Source: Pseudomonas anatoliensis | GTDB taxonomy: Bacteria > Pseudomonadota > Gammaproteobacteria > Pseudomonadales > Pseudomonadaceae | Direction: 5' to 3' | NCBI RefSeq assembly: GCF_017976235.1 | Contig: NZ_JACVHC010000008.1 | Coordinates: forward strand, 248,001 to 312,000 | Length of the DNA stretch: 64,000 nucleotides | Part shown: one piece after another, positions 1 through 9,900 of the stretch | How positions within the stretch are numbered: the stretch's first letter is position 1 | How the letters are laid out: the number at the start of each line of letters is the position of its first letter | Made by a program: the position numbers and the translations under genes | Notes under the pieces: model-generated | Told to the model about the DNA's origin: nothing | Database searches by the model: none | Seen by the model: the letters and a program-made list of their open reading frames with translations, nothing else

Positions 1-2108
1 GGACCATCCCGGCCAACCAGGCGCTGAACGTTCACCCGGAATTCAACTACGCGCTGGTTGATGTCGGCGACAAGTTGCTGGTGCTGGCTGAAGAGCTGGT
101 CGAAGCCTGTCTGGCTCGCTACAGCCTGGAAGGCTCGGTCATCGCGACCACCACCGGTAAAGAACTGGAGCTGATCAACTTCCGTCACCCGTTCTATGAC
201 CGTCTGTCGCCGGTGTACCTGGCCGACTACGTCGAACTGGGCGCCGGCACCGGTGTGGTTCACTCCGCTCCGGCTTACGGCGTGGACGACTTCGTGACCT
301 GCAAGAAGTACGGCATGGTCAACGATGACATCCTCAATCCAGTTCAGAGCAACGGTGTTTACGTGCCGACGCTGGAATTCTTCGGCGGCCAGTTCATCTG
401 GAAGGCCAACCCGGCCATCGTTGAAAAACTGACCGAAGTGGGTGCGCTGATGCACACCACCGTCATCGAACACAGCTACATGCACTGCTGGCGTCACAAG
501 ACTCCGCTGATCTACCGCGCCACCGCGCAGTGGTTCATCGGCATGGACAAAGAGCCGGTCAGCGGCGACACCCTGCGTATTCGCTCGCTCAAAGCCATCG
601 AAGACACCAAGTTCGTTCCGGCCTGGGGCCAGGCGCGACTGCATTCGATGATCGCTAACCGTCCCGACTGGTGCATCTCGCGTCAGCGCAACTGGGGCGT
701 GCCGATCCCGTTCTTCCTCAACAAGGAAAGCGGCGAGCTGCACCCACGCACCGTCGAACTGATGGAAGAAGTGGCCAAGCGCGTTGAAGTCGAAGGCATC
801 GAAGCCTGGTTCAAGATGGACGCCGCCGAACTGCTGGGCGATGAAGCGCCGCAGTACGACAAGATCAGCGACACCCTCGACGTCTGGTTCGATTCGGGCA
901 CCACGCACTGGCACGTCCTGCGCGGTTCGCACCCGATGGGCCACGAGACCGGTCCGCGTGCCGATCTGTACCTGGAAGGTTCCGACCAACACCGTGGCTG
1001 GTTCCACTCCTCCTTGCTGACCGGTTGCGCCATCGACAATCACGCGCCGTACCGCGAACTGCTGACCCACGGCTTCACCGTCGATGAGTCCGGCCGCAAG
1101 ATGTCCAAATCCCTGGGCAACGTGATCGCGCCGCAGAAAGTCAACGACACCCTGGGCGCCGACATCATGCGTCTGTGGGTGGCTTCGACCGACTACTCCG
1201 GCGAAATCGCCGTGTCCGAGCAGATCCTGGCTCGCAGTGCCGATGCCTACCGCCGGATCCGTAACACCGCGCGCTTCCTGCTTTCCAACCTGACCGGTTT
1301 CAACCCGGCTACCGACATCCTGCCGGCTGAAGAAATGCTCGCGCTGGATCGTTGGGCGGTGGATCGCACCTTGCTGCTGCAACGCGAGCTGCAAGAGAAC
1401 TACGGTGAATACCGTTTCTGGAACGTCTACTCCAAGATCCACAACTTCTGCGTGCAGGAGCTGGGTGGTTTCTACCTCGACATCATCAAGGATCGCCAGT
1501 ACACCACCGGCGCCGACAGCAAGGCACGTCGCTCGTGCCAGACTGCGCTGTTCCACATCTCTGAAGCGCTGGTGCGCTGGATCGCGCCGATCCTCGCCTT
1601 CACTGCCGACGAACTGTGGCAATACCTGCCGGGCGAGCGTAACGAATCCGTCATGCTCAACACCTGGTACGAAGGTCTGACCGAACTGCCGGAAGGCTTC
1701 GAGCTGGGCCGTGAGTACTGGGATCGCATCATGGAAGTGAAAGTCGCGGTCAACAAAGAGATGGAAATCCAGCGCGCAGCCAAGGCTGTCGGTGGCAACC
1801 TGCAAGCCGAAGTGACGCTGTTTGCCGAAGAGGCTCTGACTGCCGACCTGGCCAAGCTGAGCAACGAACTGCGCTTTGTATTGATCACTTCGACCGCCAG
1901 CGTTGCGCCATTCGTGCAGGCCCCGGCCGACGCGGTTGTGACCGAAGTCAGCGGCCTGAAGCTGAAGATCGTCAAATCGGCTTTCCCGAAATGCGCTCGT
2001 TGCTGGCATTGCCGCGAAGACGTCGGCGTGAACCCGGAGCATCCGGAAATCTGCGGTCGTTGCGTCGACAACATCAGCGGCGCTGGCGAGGTTCGTCACT
2101 ATGCCTAA
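1..2108 (+). CDS. ileS: Isoleucyl-tRNA synthetase, 3' part (5' end outside window)
   Basis: Class I aminoacyl-tRNA synthetase that charges tRNA-Ile and edits mischarged valine in the cytoplasm. The reading frame is open from base 3 and has no start here, so the N-terminal part with the HIGH motif lies upstream of the window. Visible parts are most of the editing domain, the KMSKS signature at about nt 1098-1112 (adenylate binding), the anticodon-binding helical domain, and a C-terminal zinc finger with CARC and CGRC cysteine pairs near nt 1990-2075. The stop overlaps the start of lspA by 8 bp, which points to a co-transcribed ileS-lspA-fkpB-ispH block, an arrangement common in Gammaproteobacteria. 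No sign of damage other than the window edge. Confidence 0.98.
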   Translation, partial: TIPANQALNVHPEFNYALVDVGDKLLVLAEELVEACLARYSLEGSVIATTTGKELELINFRHPFYDRLSPVYLADYVELGAGTGVVHSAPAYGVDDFVTCKKYGMVNDDILNPVQSNGVYVPTLEFFGGQFIWKANPAIVEKLTEVGALMHTTVIEHSYMHCWRHKTPLIYRATAQWFIGMDKEPVSGDTLRIRSLKAIEDTKFVPAWGQARLHSMIANRPDWCISRQRNWGVPIPFFLNKESGELHPRTVELMEEVAKRVEVEGIEAWFKMDAAELLGDEAPQYDKISDTLDVWFDSGTTHWHVLRGSHPMGHETGPRADLYLEGSDQHRGWFHSSLLTGCAIDNHAPYRELLTHGFTVDESGRKMSKSLGNVIAPQKVNDTLGADIMRLWVASTDYSGEIAVSEQILARSADAYRRIRNTARFLLSNLTGFNPATDILPAEEMLALDRWAVDRTLLLQRELQENYGEYRFWNVYSKIHNFCVQELGGFYLDIIKDRQYTTGADSKARRSCQTALFHISEALVRWIAPILAFTADELWQYLPGERNESVMLNTWYEGLTELPEGFELGREYWDRIMEVKVAVNKEMEIQRAAKAVGGNLQAEVTLFAEEALTADLAKLSNELRFVLITSTASVAPFVQAPADAVVTEVSGLKLKIVKSAFPKCARCWHCREDVGVNPEHPEICGRCVDNISGAGEVRHYA

Positions 2109-2613
2109 TGCCATTGGCCGTTTCGGACGGTTGGGCTGGCTCTGGTTGAGCTTGCTGGTGCTGGTCATCGACCAGGCCAGCAAGTTCTACTTTGAAAACA
2201 AGCTCGAAATGTTCCAGCAGATCGTGGTGATCCCCGATCTGTTCAGCTGGACCCTGGCTTACAACACTGGCGCTGCTTTCAGCTTTTTGGCTGACAGCTC
2301 CGGCTGGCAGCGCTGGCTATTCGCCCTGATCGCGATTGTGGTCAGTGCGGTGCTGGTGGTCTGGCTCAAGCGTCTGGGTCGCAACGAAACCTGGCTGGCC
2401 ATCGCCTTGGCGCTGGTGCTGGGTGGTGCGTTGGGCAATCTGTATGACCGCGTGGCCCTGGGCCATGTGATCGATTTCATTCTGGTGCACTGGCAGAACC
2501 GCTGGTACTTCCCGGCGTTCAACATCGCCGACAGCGCTATCAGCGTTGGCGCGGTGATGCTGGCACTGGATATGTTCAAATCCAAGAAAACCGAAGAGGC
2601 CGCTCATGACTGA
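2101..2613 (+). CDS. lspA: Lipoprotein signal peptidase (signal peptidase II)
   Basis: Inner-membrane aspartyl protease that removes the signal peptide from diacylglyceryl-modified prolipoproteins. The 170-residue protein has four hydrophobic segments and the two family catalytic aspartates, D125 in the VID segment and D144 in the FNIAD segment, at nearly the positions known from P. aeruginosa LspA. Length is typical. The ATG lies inside the end of ileS (8 bp overlap) and the stop overlaps fkpB by 8 bp, so translation is probably coupled through this stretch. Lipoprotein clients in this window include BamD and the ChaN-like protein. Confidence 0.97.
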   Translation: MPNAIGRFGRLGWLWLSLLVLVIDQASKFYFENKLEMFQQIVVIPDLFSWTLAYNTGAAFSFLADSSGWQRWLFALIAIVVSAVLVVWLKRLGRNETWLAIALALVLGGALGNLYDRVALGHVIDFILVHWQNRWYFPAFNIADSAISVGAVMLALDMFKSKKTEEAAHD

Positions 2614-3058
2614 ACAAGTATTGGCTGAGCAACGCATTGGCCAGAACACGGAAGTCACTTTGCACTTTGCATTGCGCCTGGAGAACGGCGACACCGTCGA
2701 CAGCACGTTCGACAAGGCCCCGGCGACCTTCAAGGTCGGCGACGGCAACCTGCTGCCGGGTTTTGAAGCGGCGCTGTTCGGCTTCAAGGCGGGTGACAAG
2801 CGCACACTGACCGTCGAGCCGGAAAACGCTTTCGGTCAACCGAACCCGCAGAACGTGCAGATCATCCCGCGCTCGCAGTTTGCCGACATGGAACTGTCAC
2901 CCGGTTTGCTGGTGATCTTCAACGACGCGGCCAATACTGAGCTGCCGGGCGTGGTAAAAGAGTTCGATGACGCGCAAGTGACCATCGACTTCAACCACCC
3001 GCTGGCGGGCAAGACGTTGACCTTTGACGTGGAAATTTTCTCCGTCAAAGCTCTCTAA
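2606..3058 (+). CDS. fkpB: FKBP-type peptidyl-prolyl isomerase (SlpA/FkpB type)
   Basis: Cytoplasmic peptidyl-prolyl cis-trans isomerase and chaperone of the SlyD/FkpB class. The 150-residue product opens with the FKBP core (YxLRLENGDTVDSTF-like strand, a GxGxLLPGFE-like segment, an insert-in-flap domain after PENAFG) and closes with the strand NHPLAGKTLTFDVEIF that is diagnostic of SlyD-like FKBPs. It lacks the His-rich nickel-binding tail of SlyD, which favours FkpB/SlpA. The start overlaps the lspA stop by 8 bp. In many gammaproteobacteria the gene sits exactly between lspA and ispH, as here. No signal peptide. Confidence 0.93.
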   Translation: MTEQVLAEQRIGQNTEVTLHFALRLENGDTVDSTFDKAPATFKVGDGNLLPGFEAALFGFKAGDKRTLTVEPENAFGQPNPQNVQIIPRSQFADMELSPGLLVIFNDAANTELPGVVKEFDDAQVTIDFNHPLAGKTLTFDVEIFSVKAL

Positions 3059-3076
3059 AAAGTACACAGGAGCCTA

Positions 3077-3210
3077 TGTGGCGAGGGGATTTATCCCCGA
3101 TGGGGTGCGAAGCACCCCCAAGTCTGGTCACTGCAATTTCGAATGAGAAAGCACCGACTGTTTTGCGATTGCTGCGCAATCGATCGGGGATAAATCCCCT
3201 CACCACACAG
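3077..3210. repeat. REP-type inverted pair, GTGGCGAGGGGA family
   Basis: Two inverted copies of a GTGGCGAGGGGATTTATCCC-type unit (left arm about 3078-3101, right arm about 3183-3206) flank roughly 80 bp of spacer. The left unit continues into a second small stem with GGGGTGCGAAGCACCCC. This is the layout of a paired REP element. It fills the fkpB-ispH gap, so the two genes may be partly uncoupled. It is a different sequence family from the other eight pairs in the window. Confidence 0.8.
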
Positions 3211-3266
3211 CTCGCTCCCACAGTAGTTATTCACTGTTTTTTCGCGCGCAAGACACGAGGCACAGC

Positions 3267-4211
3267 ATGCAAATCAAACTCGCCAATCCCCGTGGCTTCT
3301 GCGCCGGTGTGGACCGGGCGATCGAAATCGTCAACCGCGCCCTGGAAGTCTTCGGGCCACCGATCTACGTGCGTCATGAAGTGGTGCACAACAAGTTCGT
3401 CGTCGAAGACCTGCGCAGTCGCGGTGCGATTTTCGTTGAAGAACTGGATCAGGTGCCGGACGACGTCATTGTGATCTTCAGTGCTCACGGCGTATCGCAA
3501 GCCGTGCGTACCGAAGCCGCTGGTCGTGGCCTGAAGGTGTTCGACGCTACTTGCCCGCTGGTCACCAAGGTGCACATCGAAGTCGCGAAATACAGCCGCG
3601 ACGGTCGTGAATGCATCCTGATCGGCCATGCCGGTCACCCTGAAGTCGAAGGCACCATGGGTCAGTACGACGCCAGTAATGGCGGCGCGATCTACCTCGT
3701 CGAAGACGAGAAAGACGTCGCCGAACTGCAGGTGCACAACCCGGAGAAACTGGCCTTCGTCACCCAGACCACGCTGTCGATGGACGACACCAGCCGTGTC
3801 ATCGATGCGCTGCGTACGCGTTTCCCGGCCATTGGTGGCCCGCGCAAGGACGACATCTGCTACGCCACACAAAACCGTCAGGACGCCGTCAAGCAACTGG
3901 CCGACGAGTGCGACGTGGTGTTGGTGGTCGGTAGCCCGAACAGCTCCAACTCCAACCGCTTGCGTGAGCTGGCCGAACGCATGGCCACGCCGGCCTACCT
4001 GATCGACGGTGCCGAAGACCTGCAACAGAGCTGGTTCGATGGCGTCGAGCGTATCGGCATCACTGCCGGTGCTTCGGCGCCGGAAGTGCTGGTGCGCGGC
4101 GTTATTCGGCAGTTGCACGCGTGGGGCGCTACTGGTGCCGATGAGCTGGCCGGGCGCGAAGAGAACATCACGTTTTCGATGCCGAAAGAGCTGCGCGTCC
4201 GTTCGATCTAA
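3267..4211 (+). CDS. ispH: 4-hydroxy-3-methylbut-2-enyl diphosphate reductase
   Basis: Last enzyme of the MEP isoprenoid pathway, reducing HMBPP to IPP and DMAPP with an iron-sulfur cluster. The N-terminus NPRGFCAGVDRAI is diagnostic. The three conserved cluster cysteines fall at C12, C96 (DATCPLV) and C198 (ICYATQNRQ), and the HxxH-type substrate histidines are present in RHEVVHN and GHAGHPE. The 314-residue length is typical. Start ATG at 3267. Its 3' end runs 44 bp into the end of the convergent pseudopilin gene. It is the last gene of the ileS-lspA-fkpB-ispH block. Confidence 0.98.
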   Translation: MQIKLANPRGFCAGVDRAIEIVNRALEVFGPPIYVRHEVVHNKFVVEDLRSRGAIFVEELDQVPDDVIVIFSAHGVSQAVRTEAAGRGLKVFDATCPLVTKVHIEVAKYSRDGRECILIGHAGHPEVEGTMGQYDASNGGAIYLVEDEKDVAELQVHNPEKLAFVTQTTLSMDDTSRVIDALRTRFPAIGGPRKDDICYATQNRQDAVKQLADECDVVLVVGSPNSSNSNRLRELAERMATPAYLIDGAEDLQQSWFDGVERIGITAGASAPEVLVRGVIRQLHAWGATGADELAGREENITFSMPKELRVRSI

Positions 4212-4737
4212 CGCTTTTTGCTTTTCGACACAGCGCCTGTTCAGTCTTTTCGCTGCTCAGGCGCACGCGACCGGTCGCCGCCAGCACTATCTGGCGCTGG
4301 CTGACCGGCTCGCGAGTCGAGCAGATATGTAACGTCCCCGCCTGAAACTTGCGCCCGGGCATCAGCGGTTGCCCCAGATTGCTGAACCGCACATAACGAT
4401 TCACCAGCCAATTACCGACAATCGGTACCTTCGCGTCACTCGCATGCTCCAGCAGCAGCGGGTTGCTGCTGTCCTCCGGCCCCTTGCCGCTGATATCCAG
4501 AATGATCCGCCAGCCCTGACTCCAATCGCCGTTGATGCCGTGAATCACCGTGGTCTGATTACGCGTGATGGCCGTTGTGCGAGCGTTACGGATGCCCTCG
4601 ATCAATGACTGTGCAGCCTGGTCGCGCTGGTTCGATTCGGTGAGCGTGGCAAATGCCGGACTGACCAGCAGCAGAACAATTGCGCCAATCGCCAGTCCCA
4701 TAAGCAGTTCGATCAGGCTGAAGCCTTGTTGCGACAT
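4168..4737 (-). CDS. fimT: FimT/GspH-like minor pseudopilin
   Basis: Type IV pilus-associated pseudopilin. The 189-residue protein begins MSQQGFSLIELLMGLAIG, a class III prepilin signal cut by PilD between G5 and F6, with the conserved Glu at mature position 5 (E10) and one hydrophobic helix. The rest matches the GspH/FimT fold in layout: a LIEGIRNARTTAITRN stretch and a basic C-terminal tail. The last 14 codons or so overlap the end of ispH on the opposite strand, so the tail is unusual and may be an extension. It is divergent from the fimU-pilE operon across a 130-bp gap. The symbol is by analogy with P. aeruginosa fimT; FimU-like is possible. Confidence 0.8.
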   Translation of the reverse strand: MSQQGFSLIELLMGLAIGAIVLLLVSPAFATLTESNQRDQAAQSLIEGIRNARTTAITRNQTTVIHGINGDWSQGWRIILDISGKGPEDSSNPLLLEHASDAKVPIVGNWLVNRYVRFSNLGQPLMPGRKFQAGTLHICSTREPVSQRQIVLAATGRVRLSSEKTEQALCRKAKSVRSNGRAALSASKT

Positions 4738-4867
4738 GAAAACGCCTTCCTTGGAGTGTGATCAGCGACGCGCTCCCTGCGCCGCTGCGAGTAAATCAAC
4801 CGACATGTATTGATTGAATGTTCTAGCGTGTAGAAGCAGGTATAGCCGACGGCAACGGAGGGCATCG

Positions 4868-5341
4868 ATGGATCATCGTACAAAAGGTTTCACGCTGATC
4901 GAGTTGCTGGTCGCCATCGCGATTTTTTTGGTCCTGATCACACTGGCGGTGCCCGCTTTCACCCGATCGATACAAAGCAGCAAGGCCGATACCGAAATGG
5001 GCGATCTGCAACGGGCGATCAATTTCGCCAGGCTCGAAGCGATTGACCGCGGCACCACTCTGCGCCTGCGTCCGACCGCCGGGGGCAGCGTCTGGACCGG
5101 TGAATTGGCTGTCTACGACAGTACTGGCACTGCGGCCAATGTGTTGCGGGTTGTTCCGGCGATGAGCAGCGGCGCCACTCTGACGCTAACCTCAGGAGTG
5201 ACCGCGCTGGATTTCAACAACCTCGGCGGTCTGGCCGCACCCTCAACGGCAGTGGTCATCAGTTACACGCTGGGAACGCAGAGCAGGACGCTTAACGTGT
5301 GTTTGAACGGACGAATTCAACTGGGTGGAAGTTGCGGATGA
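4868..5341 (+). CDS. fimU: FimU/GspH-like minor pilin
   Basis: Minor pilin that helps prime pilus assembly and carries PilY1 to the tip. I chose the ATG at 4868 because a GGAG lies 7 bases upstream and the leader then reads MDHRTKGFTLIELLVAIAIF (cleavage after G7, Glu at mature position 5), although the frame is open further upstream. The product has 157 residues, with a GspH-type core and one cysteine near the C-terminal end (NVCLNGR). Its TGA overlaps the ATG of pilV. It is the first gene of a six-gene operon. Assignment to FimU rather than a second FimT rests on position before pilV. Confidence 0.8.
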   Translation: MDHRTKGFTLIELLVAIAIFLVLITLAVPAFTRSIQSSKADTEMGDLQRAINFARLEAIDRGTTLRLRPTAGGSVWTGELAVYDSTGTAANVLRVVPAMSSGATLTLTSGVTALDFNNLGGLAAPSTAVVISYTLGTQSRTLNVCLNGRIQLGGSCG

Positions 5342-5787
5342 GGGCAGGGAGCAAAGGCGTACAGCAGGGCATGACGCTGATCGAAGTGCTGGTTGCGTTG
5401 CTGATTCTGACGGTCGGGCTGCTCGGTGCGGCGGCGGTGCAACTGAATGCACTGAAATACACCGACAGTTCACGCATGACCAGTCAGGCCAGTTTCATCG
5501 CCTACGACATGATGGACCGCATCCGCGCCAACTCCGGCGCGAATTACACCATTACGCCACCGATCTCGGCCAACCTGGGCAACGCCCGCGATCAGGATCT
5601 CTACGATTTCACCACCAGTATCGTCAACTTCGGCGGGCCGACTGCGACTGGCAGCATCACCCTCAACCAGCGGGTTTACACCATCACCATCACCTGGAGT
5701 GACGCGCGCGCGGCCAACACGGCCAATGCTCAACGCAGTTTTGTCCTGAGCAGTCGAGCCGCCGTTGATCCGGTGGTCACGCCATGA
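5338..5787 (+). CDS. pilV: Type IV pilus minor pilin PilV
   Basis: Minor pilin of the initiation complex. The start used is the ATG at 5338, which shares ATGA with the stop of fimU and has GTGGAAG just upstream; the longer open frame back to 5299 would bury the leader. The leader MRAGSKGVQQGMTLIEVLVALL is cut after G11, with Glu at mature position 5. The GMTLIEVLVALLILTVGLLG type of start is typical of PilV. Length is 149 residues. It overlaps pilW by 4 bp, so it is translationally coupled on both sides. Confidence 0.87.
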   Translation: MRAGSKGVQQGMTLIEVLVALLILTVGLLGAAAVQLNALKYTDSSRMTSQASFIAYDMMDRIRANSGANYTITPPISANLGNARDQDLYDFTTSIVNFGGPTATGSITLNQRVYTITITWSDARAANTANAQRSFVLSSRAAVDPVVTP

Positions 5788-6497
5788 AGCGCCAAAACCA
5801 CGGTTTCGGTCTTATCGAATTACTGATCGCTTTGGCGCTGGGGCTGATCGTAGTGTTGGGCGTGGTGCAGATTTTCATTGCCGCAAAAAACACCTACGTC
5901 AGCCAGAACAGCGCTGCTGCCATGCAGGAAGACGCGCGCTTCGTATTGAGCAAAATGATCCAGGAAATCCGCATGGTCGGAATGTTCGGCTGCCTTGGCG
6001 TCATCACCGATTCAAGCAATGCCGGGGACTTCAATGCGGCGCAGATCACGCCGATCAATTGGGATAACGCCAATCTCAAGCTGACGCTGGTCACGGCGGA
6101 TATTGGTGGTAGCGGCGGCACACCCACCTGGACAGTGCTGTCTGATTGCCGCAACAGCGCGACGGCTTACACCGGGTTGCGAAGCCCGGCAACCGGGCAG
6201 ATCGCCTTCCCGATACGACGTCTGATCTACAGCTTCAGCAACAACCAGATACTGATGGGTACTGGCAGCGGCAACCCGGCGCAACAGGTGCTGGTGAACA
6301 ACGTCAGTGCTTTCAACGTGACATTCGGTCTGGCGAGTTCCGCGACGGATGTCGCAGCCTCGACCTACAGCACCAATCCGGGCGATCCGGCACGTATTCG
6401 CAGCGTGCGCCTGAGCCTGACCCTCGCCGACCCCAACAACCGGGTGCGCAATCAAACCTTCAACGTGGTTGCCGCTTTGCGCAACCGCTTGCAGTGA
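5784..6497 (+). CDS. pilW: Type IV pilus minor pilin PilW
   Basis: Minor pilin in the PilV-PilW-PilX-PilY1 tip subcomplex. The 237-residue protein has the prepilin leader MKRQNHGFGLIELLIALALG (cut after G7, Glu at mature position 5) followed by a long helix and a large globular domain of the PilW family. Visible family features are the AAMQEDARFVLSKMIQEIRMVGMFGC segment after the helix and a late cysteine in LSDCRNS that could pair with the GC cysteine. It overlaps pilV by an ATGA and is followed by pilX after 11 bases. Confidence 0.88.
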   Translation: MKRQNHGFGLIELLIALALGLIVVLGVVQIFIAAKNTYVSQNSAAAMQEDARFVLSKMIQEIRMVGMFGCLGVITDSSNAGDFNAAQITPINWDNANLKLTLVTADIGGSGGTPTWTVLSDCRNSATAYTGLRSPATGQIAFPIRRLIYSFSNNQILMGTGSGNPAQQVLVNNVSAFNVTFGLASSATDVAASTYSTNPGDPARIRSVRLSLTLADPNNRVRNQTFNVVAALRNRLQ

Positions 6498-6508
6498 GGG
6501 GCAGGGTG

Positions 6509-6988
6509 ATGAGGATTTCTCTCCATCAGCGTCAGGCACAGAAGGGCATGGTGCTGCTGGTCAGCCTGGTGTTTCTGTTGCTGATGACGATGATCGGCCT
6601 TTCATCGATGCAGAGTGCCAACCTGCAGGAAAAAATGGCCGGCAGCGTAGGCCTGCGCAATCAATCATTTCAGACCGCCGAAGCGGCGTTGCGTGTGGGC
6701 GAGAGCGCGGTGCAACTGGACAGTTTTGCTTTGGCAGTGTGCAGCGGCACCACGCAATGTGCGCCGCCAGCCGAGTCGTCGGTGGTGAGTGCGGCGGGGC
6801 TCAATTCGACCTCGGGGGTACTCTGGATCGCCGCAGGCAACGGCTTCTATGGCGTACAGAACATCGGTACGACGCTGACCGCCGTGAATGTACCGAGCAA
6901 CACGTCGGCGACCCTTTATCGGGTGACCGCTGTCGGCATCGCCGGCACTTCGCGTAGCGTTGTGGAGAGTATCTATGCGAAGTTTTGA
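6509..6988 (+). CDS. pilX: Type IV pilus minor pilin PilX
   Basis: Minor pilin PilX. The ATG at 6509 follows GGGGCAGGG; a GTG one codon earlier is a possible alternative. The leader MRISLHQRQAQKG is followed by MVLLVSLVFLLLMTMIGLSS, so cleavage after G13 would leave valine instead of glutamate at mature position 5. Loss of Glu5 is characteristic of PilX/GspK-type tip pilins. The LQEKMAGSVGLRNQSFQTAEAALR segment matches the PilX N-terminal family. Length is 159 residues. The end overlaps the start of pilY1 by 14 bp. Confidence 0.87.
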   Translation: MRISLHQRQAQKGMVLLVSLVFLLLMTMIGLSSMQSANLQEKMAGSVGLRNQSFQTAEAALRVGESAVQLDSFALAVCSGTTQCAPPAESSVVSAAGLNSTSGVLWIAAGNGFYGVQNIGTTLTAVNVPSNTSATLYRVTAVGIAGTSRSVVESIYAKF

Positions 6989-9900
6989 ACGCTGCGCATC
7001 TCTGCTGACCGGCATGCTGCTGACTTTCTATCTGGCCGCACCGGCTTATGCGTTCACGCCGTCTGACTCGCCATTGCTGAGTGCGGCGGCGGTGCCACCG
7101 AACGTTATGTTGCTGATCGACGATTCGGGGAGCATGAACAGCATCATCTATGCGGCGGGATTCGATCCGACGCTCAACCGCACGCCCGCCCGGGAGTGCA
7201 ATGCGTTCCTGGGGTTGTGCTCAGGCCTGAATGCGCCAGCGATTACGGGCGATACCGTGTTCTTGTCGAGTCTGCCGACCTCAGGTTGCTATGGCGGTGC
7301 CTATGCGTTTTACAACAACAGCCTTGCGCCGCTTTGCCTGAAGCTGCCGGACCCGGTGGGTGGCGGTAATACACGCTATTCAGGGGATTACATTTCTTAC
7401 GTGGTCAGTCTTGCGATCAACAATGGCACCCGCGACTTCACCACCGGGGCGATCCCCAACGATTACCGAATCAACGTCGCACGCAACGTTTCCACGGCAC
7501 TGGTCAGCAGCAACCGGACTTTGCGCATGGGCCTGTCGACGTTCAACCCGGCGACCAGCACCAACTCTGGCAATGGTGGCTACATTGCCCGCTCAATTGC
7601 TGATCTGTCAGCGGTCGCCGGTAGCGTGACCCAGGCCCAGGCTGACTCCAATTACAACGTGCTGATCTCCTCGATCAACAACTTGAGCGCCGTGGCCAAC
7701 ACGCCATTGGCGGAAACCTATTACGAAGTCACTCGCTACATGCGCGGCATGGCGCCGTTCTACAACAGTACACCGAGCACCTACACCAGCCCGATCCAGT
7801 ACCGCTGCCAGAAAAATTACGGCGTGGTGATCACTGACGGGTTGCCGACGTTCGACCGTACCTTCCCGACCAATGATCCGCTGGCCACAAACCGTTTGCC
7901 GAACTGGGACGGCGTCAACAATGACGGCGACAACCTTAACGGCGACGGTGAGGGTGACACGTTGTATCTGGATGACATCGCCAAATTTGCTTATGACATC
8001 GACATGCGCTCCACCGGCACCGACGCAGCAGGCAAGAGCTGGAACGCAGTGGATTTCCCCAAGCAGAACATGAACACCTACACCGTGGGCTTCGCCGCTG
8101 ACAACGACATGCTCTCCGACGCGGCGAGTTACGGGCAGGGTCGTTACTATCAGGCGACCGACAGCGCTGGCCTCAATGCGGCGTTGTCATCGGCGCTGAG
8201 CGACATCACCTCCAAGGCCGGTTCGGGCGGTGCCGGTGTTGTCAGCGGGACCACCCTCAGCAGTAGCAGCAGTTTCTATCAGACCACCTATGACCCCAAG
8301 GACTGGCGCGGCACGATCAAGGCATTCGGCTTCACATCGGCCGGAACCGTTAATACATCGACGGCACTCTGGAGCACCGACACCACAGTTGTTCCGGGGG
8401 CCACCGCGCCGACCTACCAATCCTGGAACACCTCAAGCAACGCTGCCGTCACCCTGGCCTATGGTAATTTTTCCGCGGCGCAGCAGACGACGCTAAGTGG
8501 AGGTCTGCCTACCGGCATTACCGGTATTGATCTGGTGGAGTGGAGCAAGGGCACCAACAAGAGCGGACTCAGGGCTCGCAGTGTATTGCTCGGCGACATC
8601 ATCAATTCGCCACTGGTGCTGGCCTCGCCCACGGACAAAACCGCCTCCGACCTGTCGGGCGACACCACTTACAGCACTTACCTGACGACCAAAGCGGCGA
8701 ACATGAGCGCCAGCCTGGTGGTGAATGCCAACGATGGTTTCGTCAACGTCATCAACTCGGCCAATGGTACCCGGCGTTACGCCTACATGCCGTCCAGTGT
8801 GTTGCCGTCGTTGCGCTTGATCGCCGACCCGAATTACATCAATGGCGTCAGCCACAAGTTTCTGGTCGACGGCCAGGTCGGCGTGTATGACGCGCAACTC
8901 AACAACGCCTGGAAAACCCTCGCCATTGGCGGCACCGGTGCGGGTGGCAAAACCTTCTACGCGCTGCAACTGTTCGATGCCTCCGCAGGCAACGTCATGC
9001 GTGCGTTGTGGGAAGTCAGCGCGCCGGCCATCGCCAACACCGGCAACGTTTTTAATGATCTGGGTTATGCCTATGCGCGACCGGAAGTGGCACGCTTGGC
9101 CGATGGTCGCTGGGCCGCGTTTATCTCTAACGGTTATGGCAGCAATTCGGGGCTGGCAGCGCTGTATGTGCTGGATATACGCGACGGTTCGCTGATCAAA
9201 AAGATCGTTGTCGACAGTACGGACACCAGCAACGGTTTGTCCTCGGTGAAGCTCAAGGTCAACTCGCAAAACGTGGTGCAGGCTGCCTATGGCGGTGACT
9301 TGAAGGGGCGGTTGTGGAAATTCGACCTCAGCGCCACAGCACCCGACAGCTGGGGCGTGGCGTTTTCCGGCAAGCCGCTGTTCACCACGGCGGGCGGGGC
9401 GACGCAGCCGATCACGGCGCAACCTTTGCTGGCGGACAACGCAGCGGGCGGCAAACAGATCTTCGTCGGTACCGGTAAATTCAACGAAACCGCCGACAAG
9501 ACCAACAAGGATTTGCAGGCGTTCTATTCAGTGTGGGATGCCGATGGCGGGGCCGGGCAGTTGACCGTCAGCAGTTTGCAGCCGCAGGCAATTACTGGCT
9601 CATTCTCCGGTAGCACCGGGCAATTCCTGACCACAACGCAGAACGAGACGACGTATCCGGGGGAGAAGGGCTGGTACTTGCCGCTGGTGTATAACAACGT
9701 GCTGACCGGCGAGCGGGTGATCAATCAAGCGAGTATCGTGCTGGGCCGCATCGTCTTCACCACGGCCAGCGTCGACACCACCGATCCCTGTGCGAGTTTC
9801 GGTACCGGCAAACTGGTCGAACTCGATGCGTTCAGCGGTAAGATGCTCAACTATGCCGTGCTCGACACCAATTCCGACAGCCTGGTCGACAGCAATGACA

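Noticed and set aside
5325..5702. Frame of 125 codons overlapping pilV
   Set aside because: Out-of-frame shadow of pilV, whose prepilin leader and coupling to neighbours are clear.
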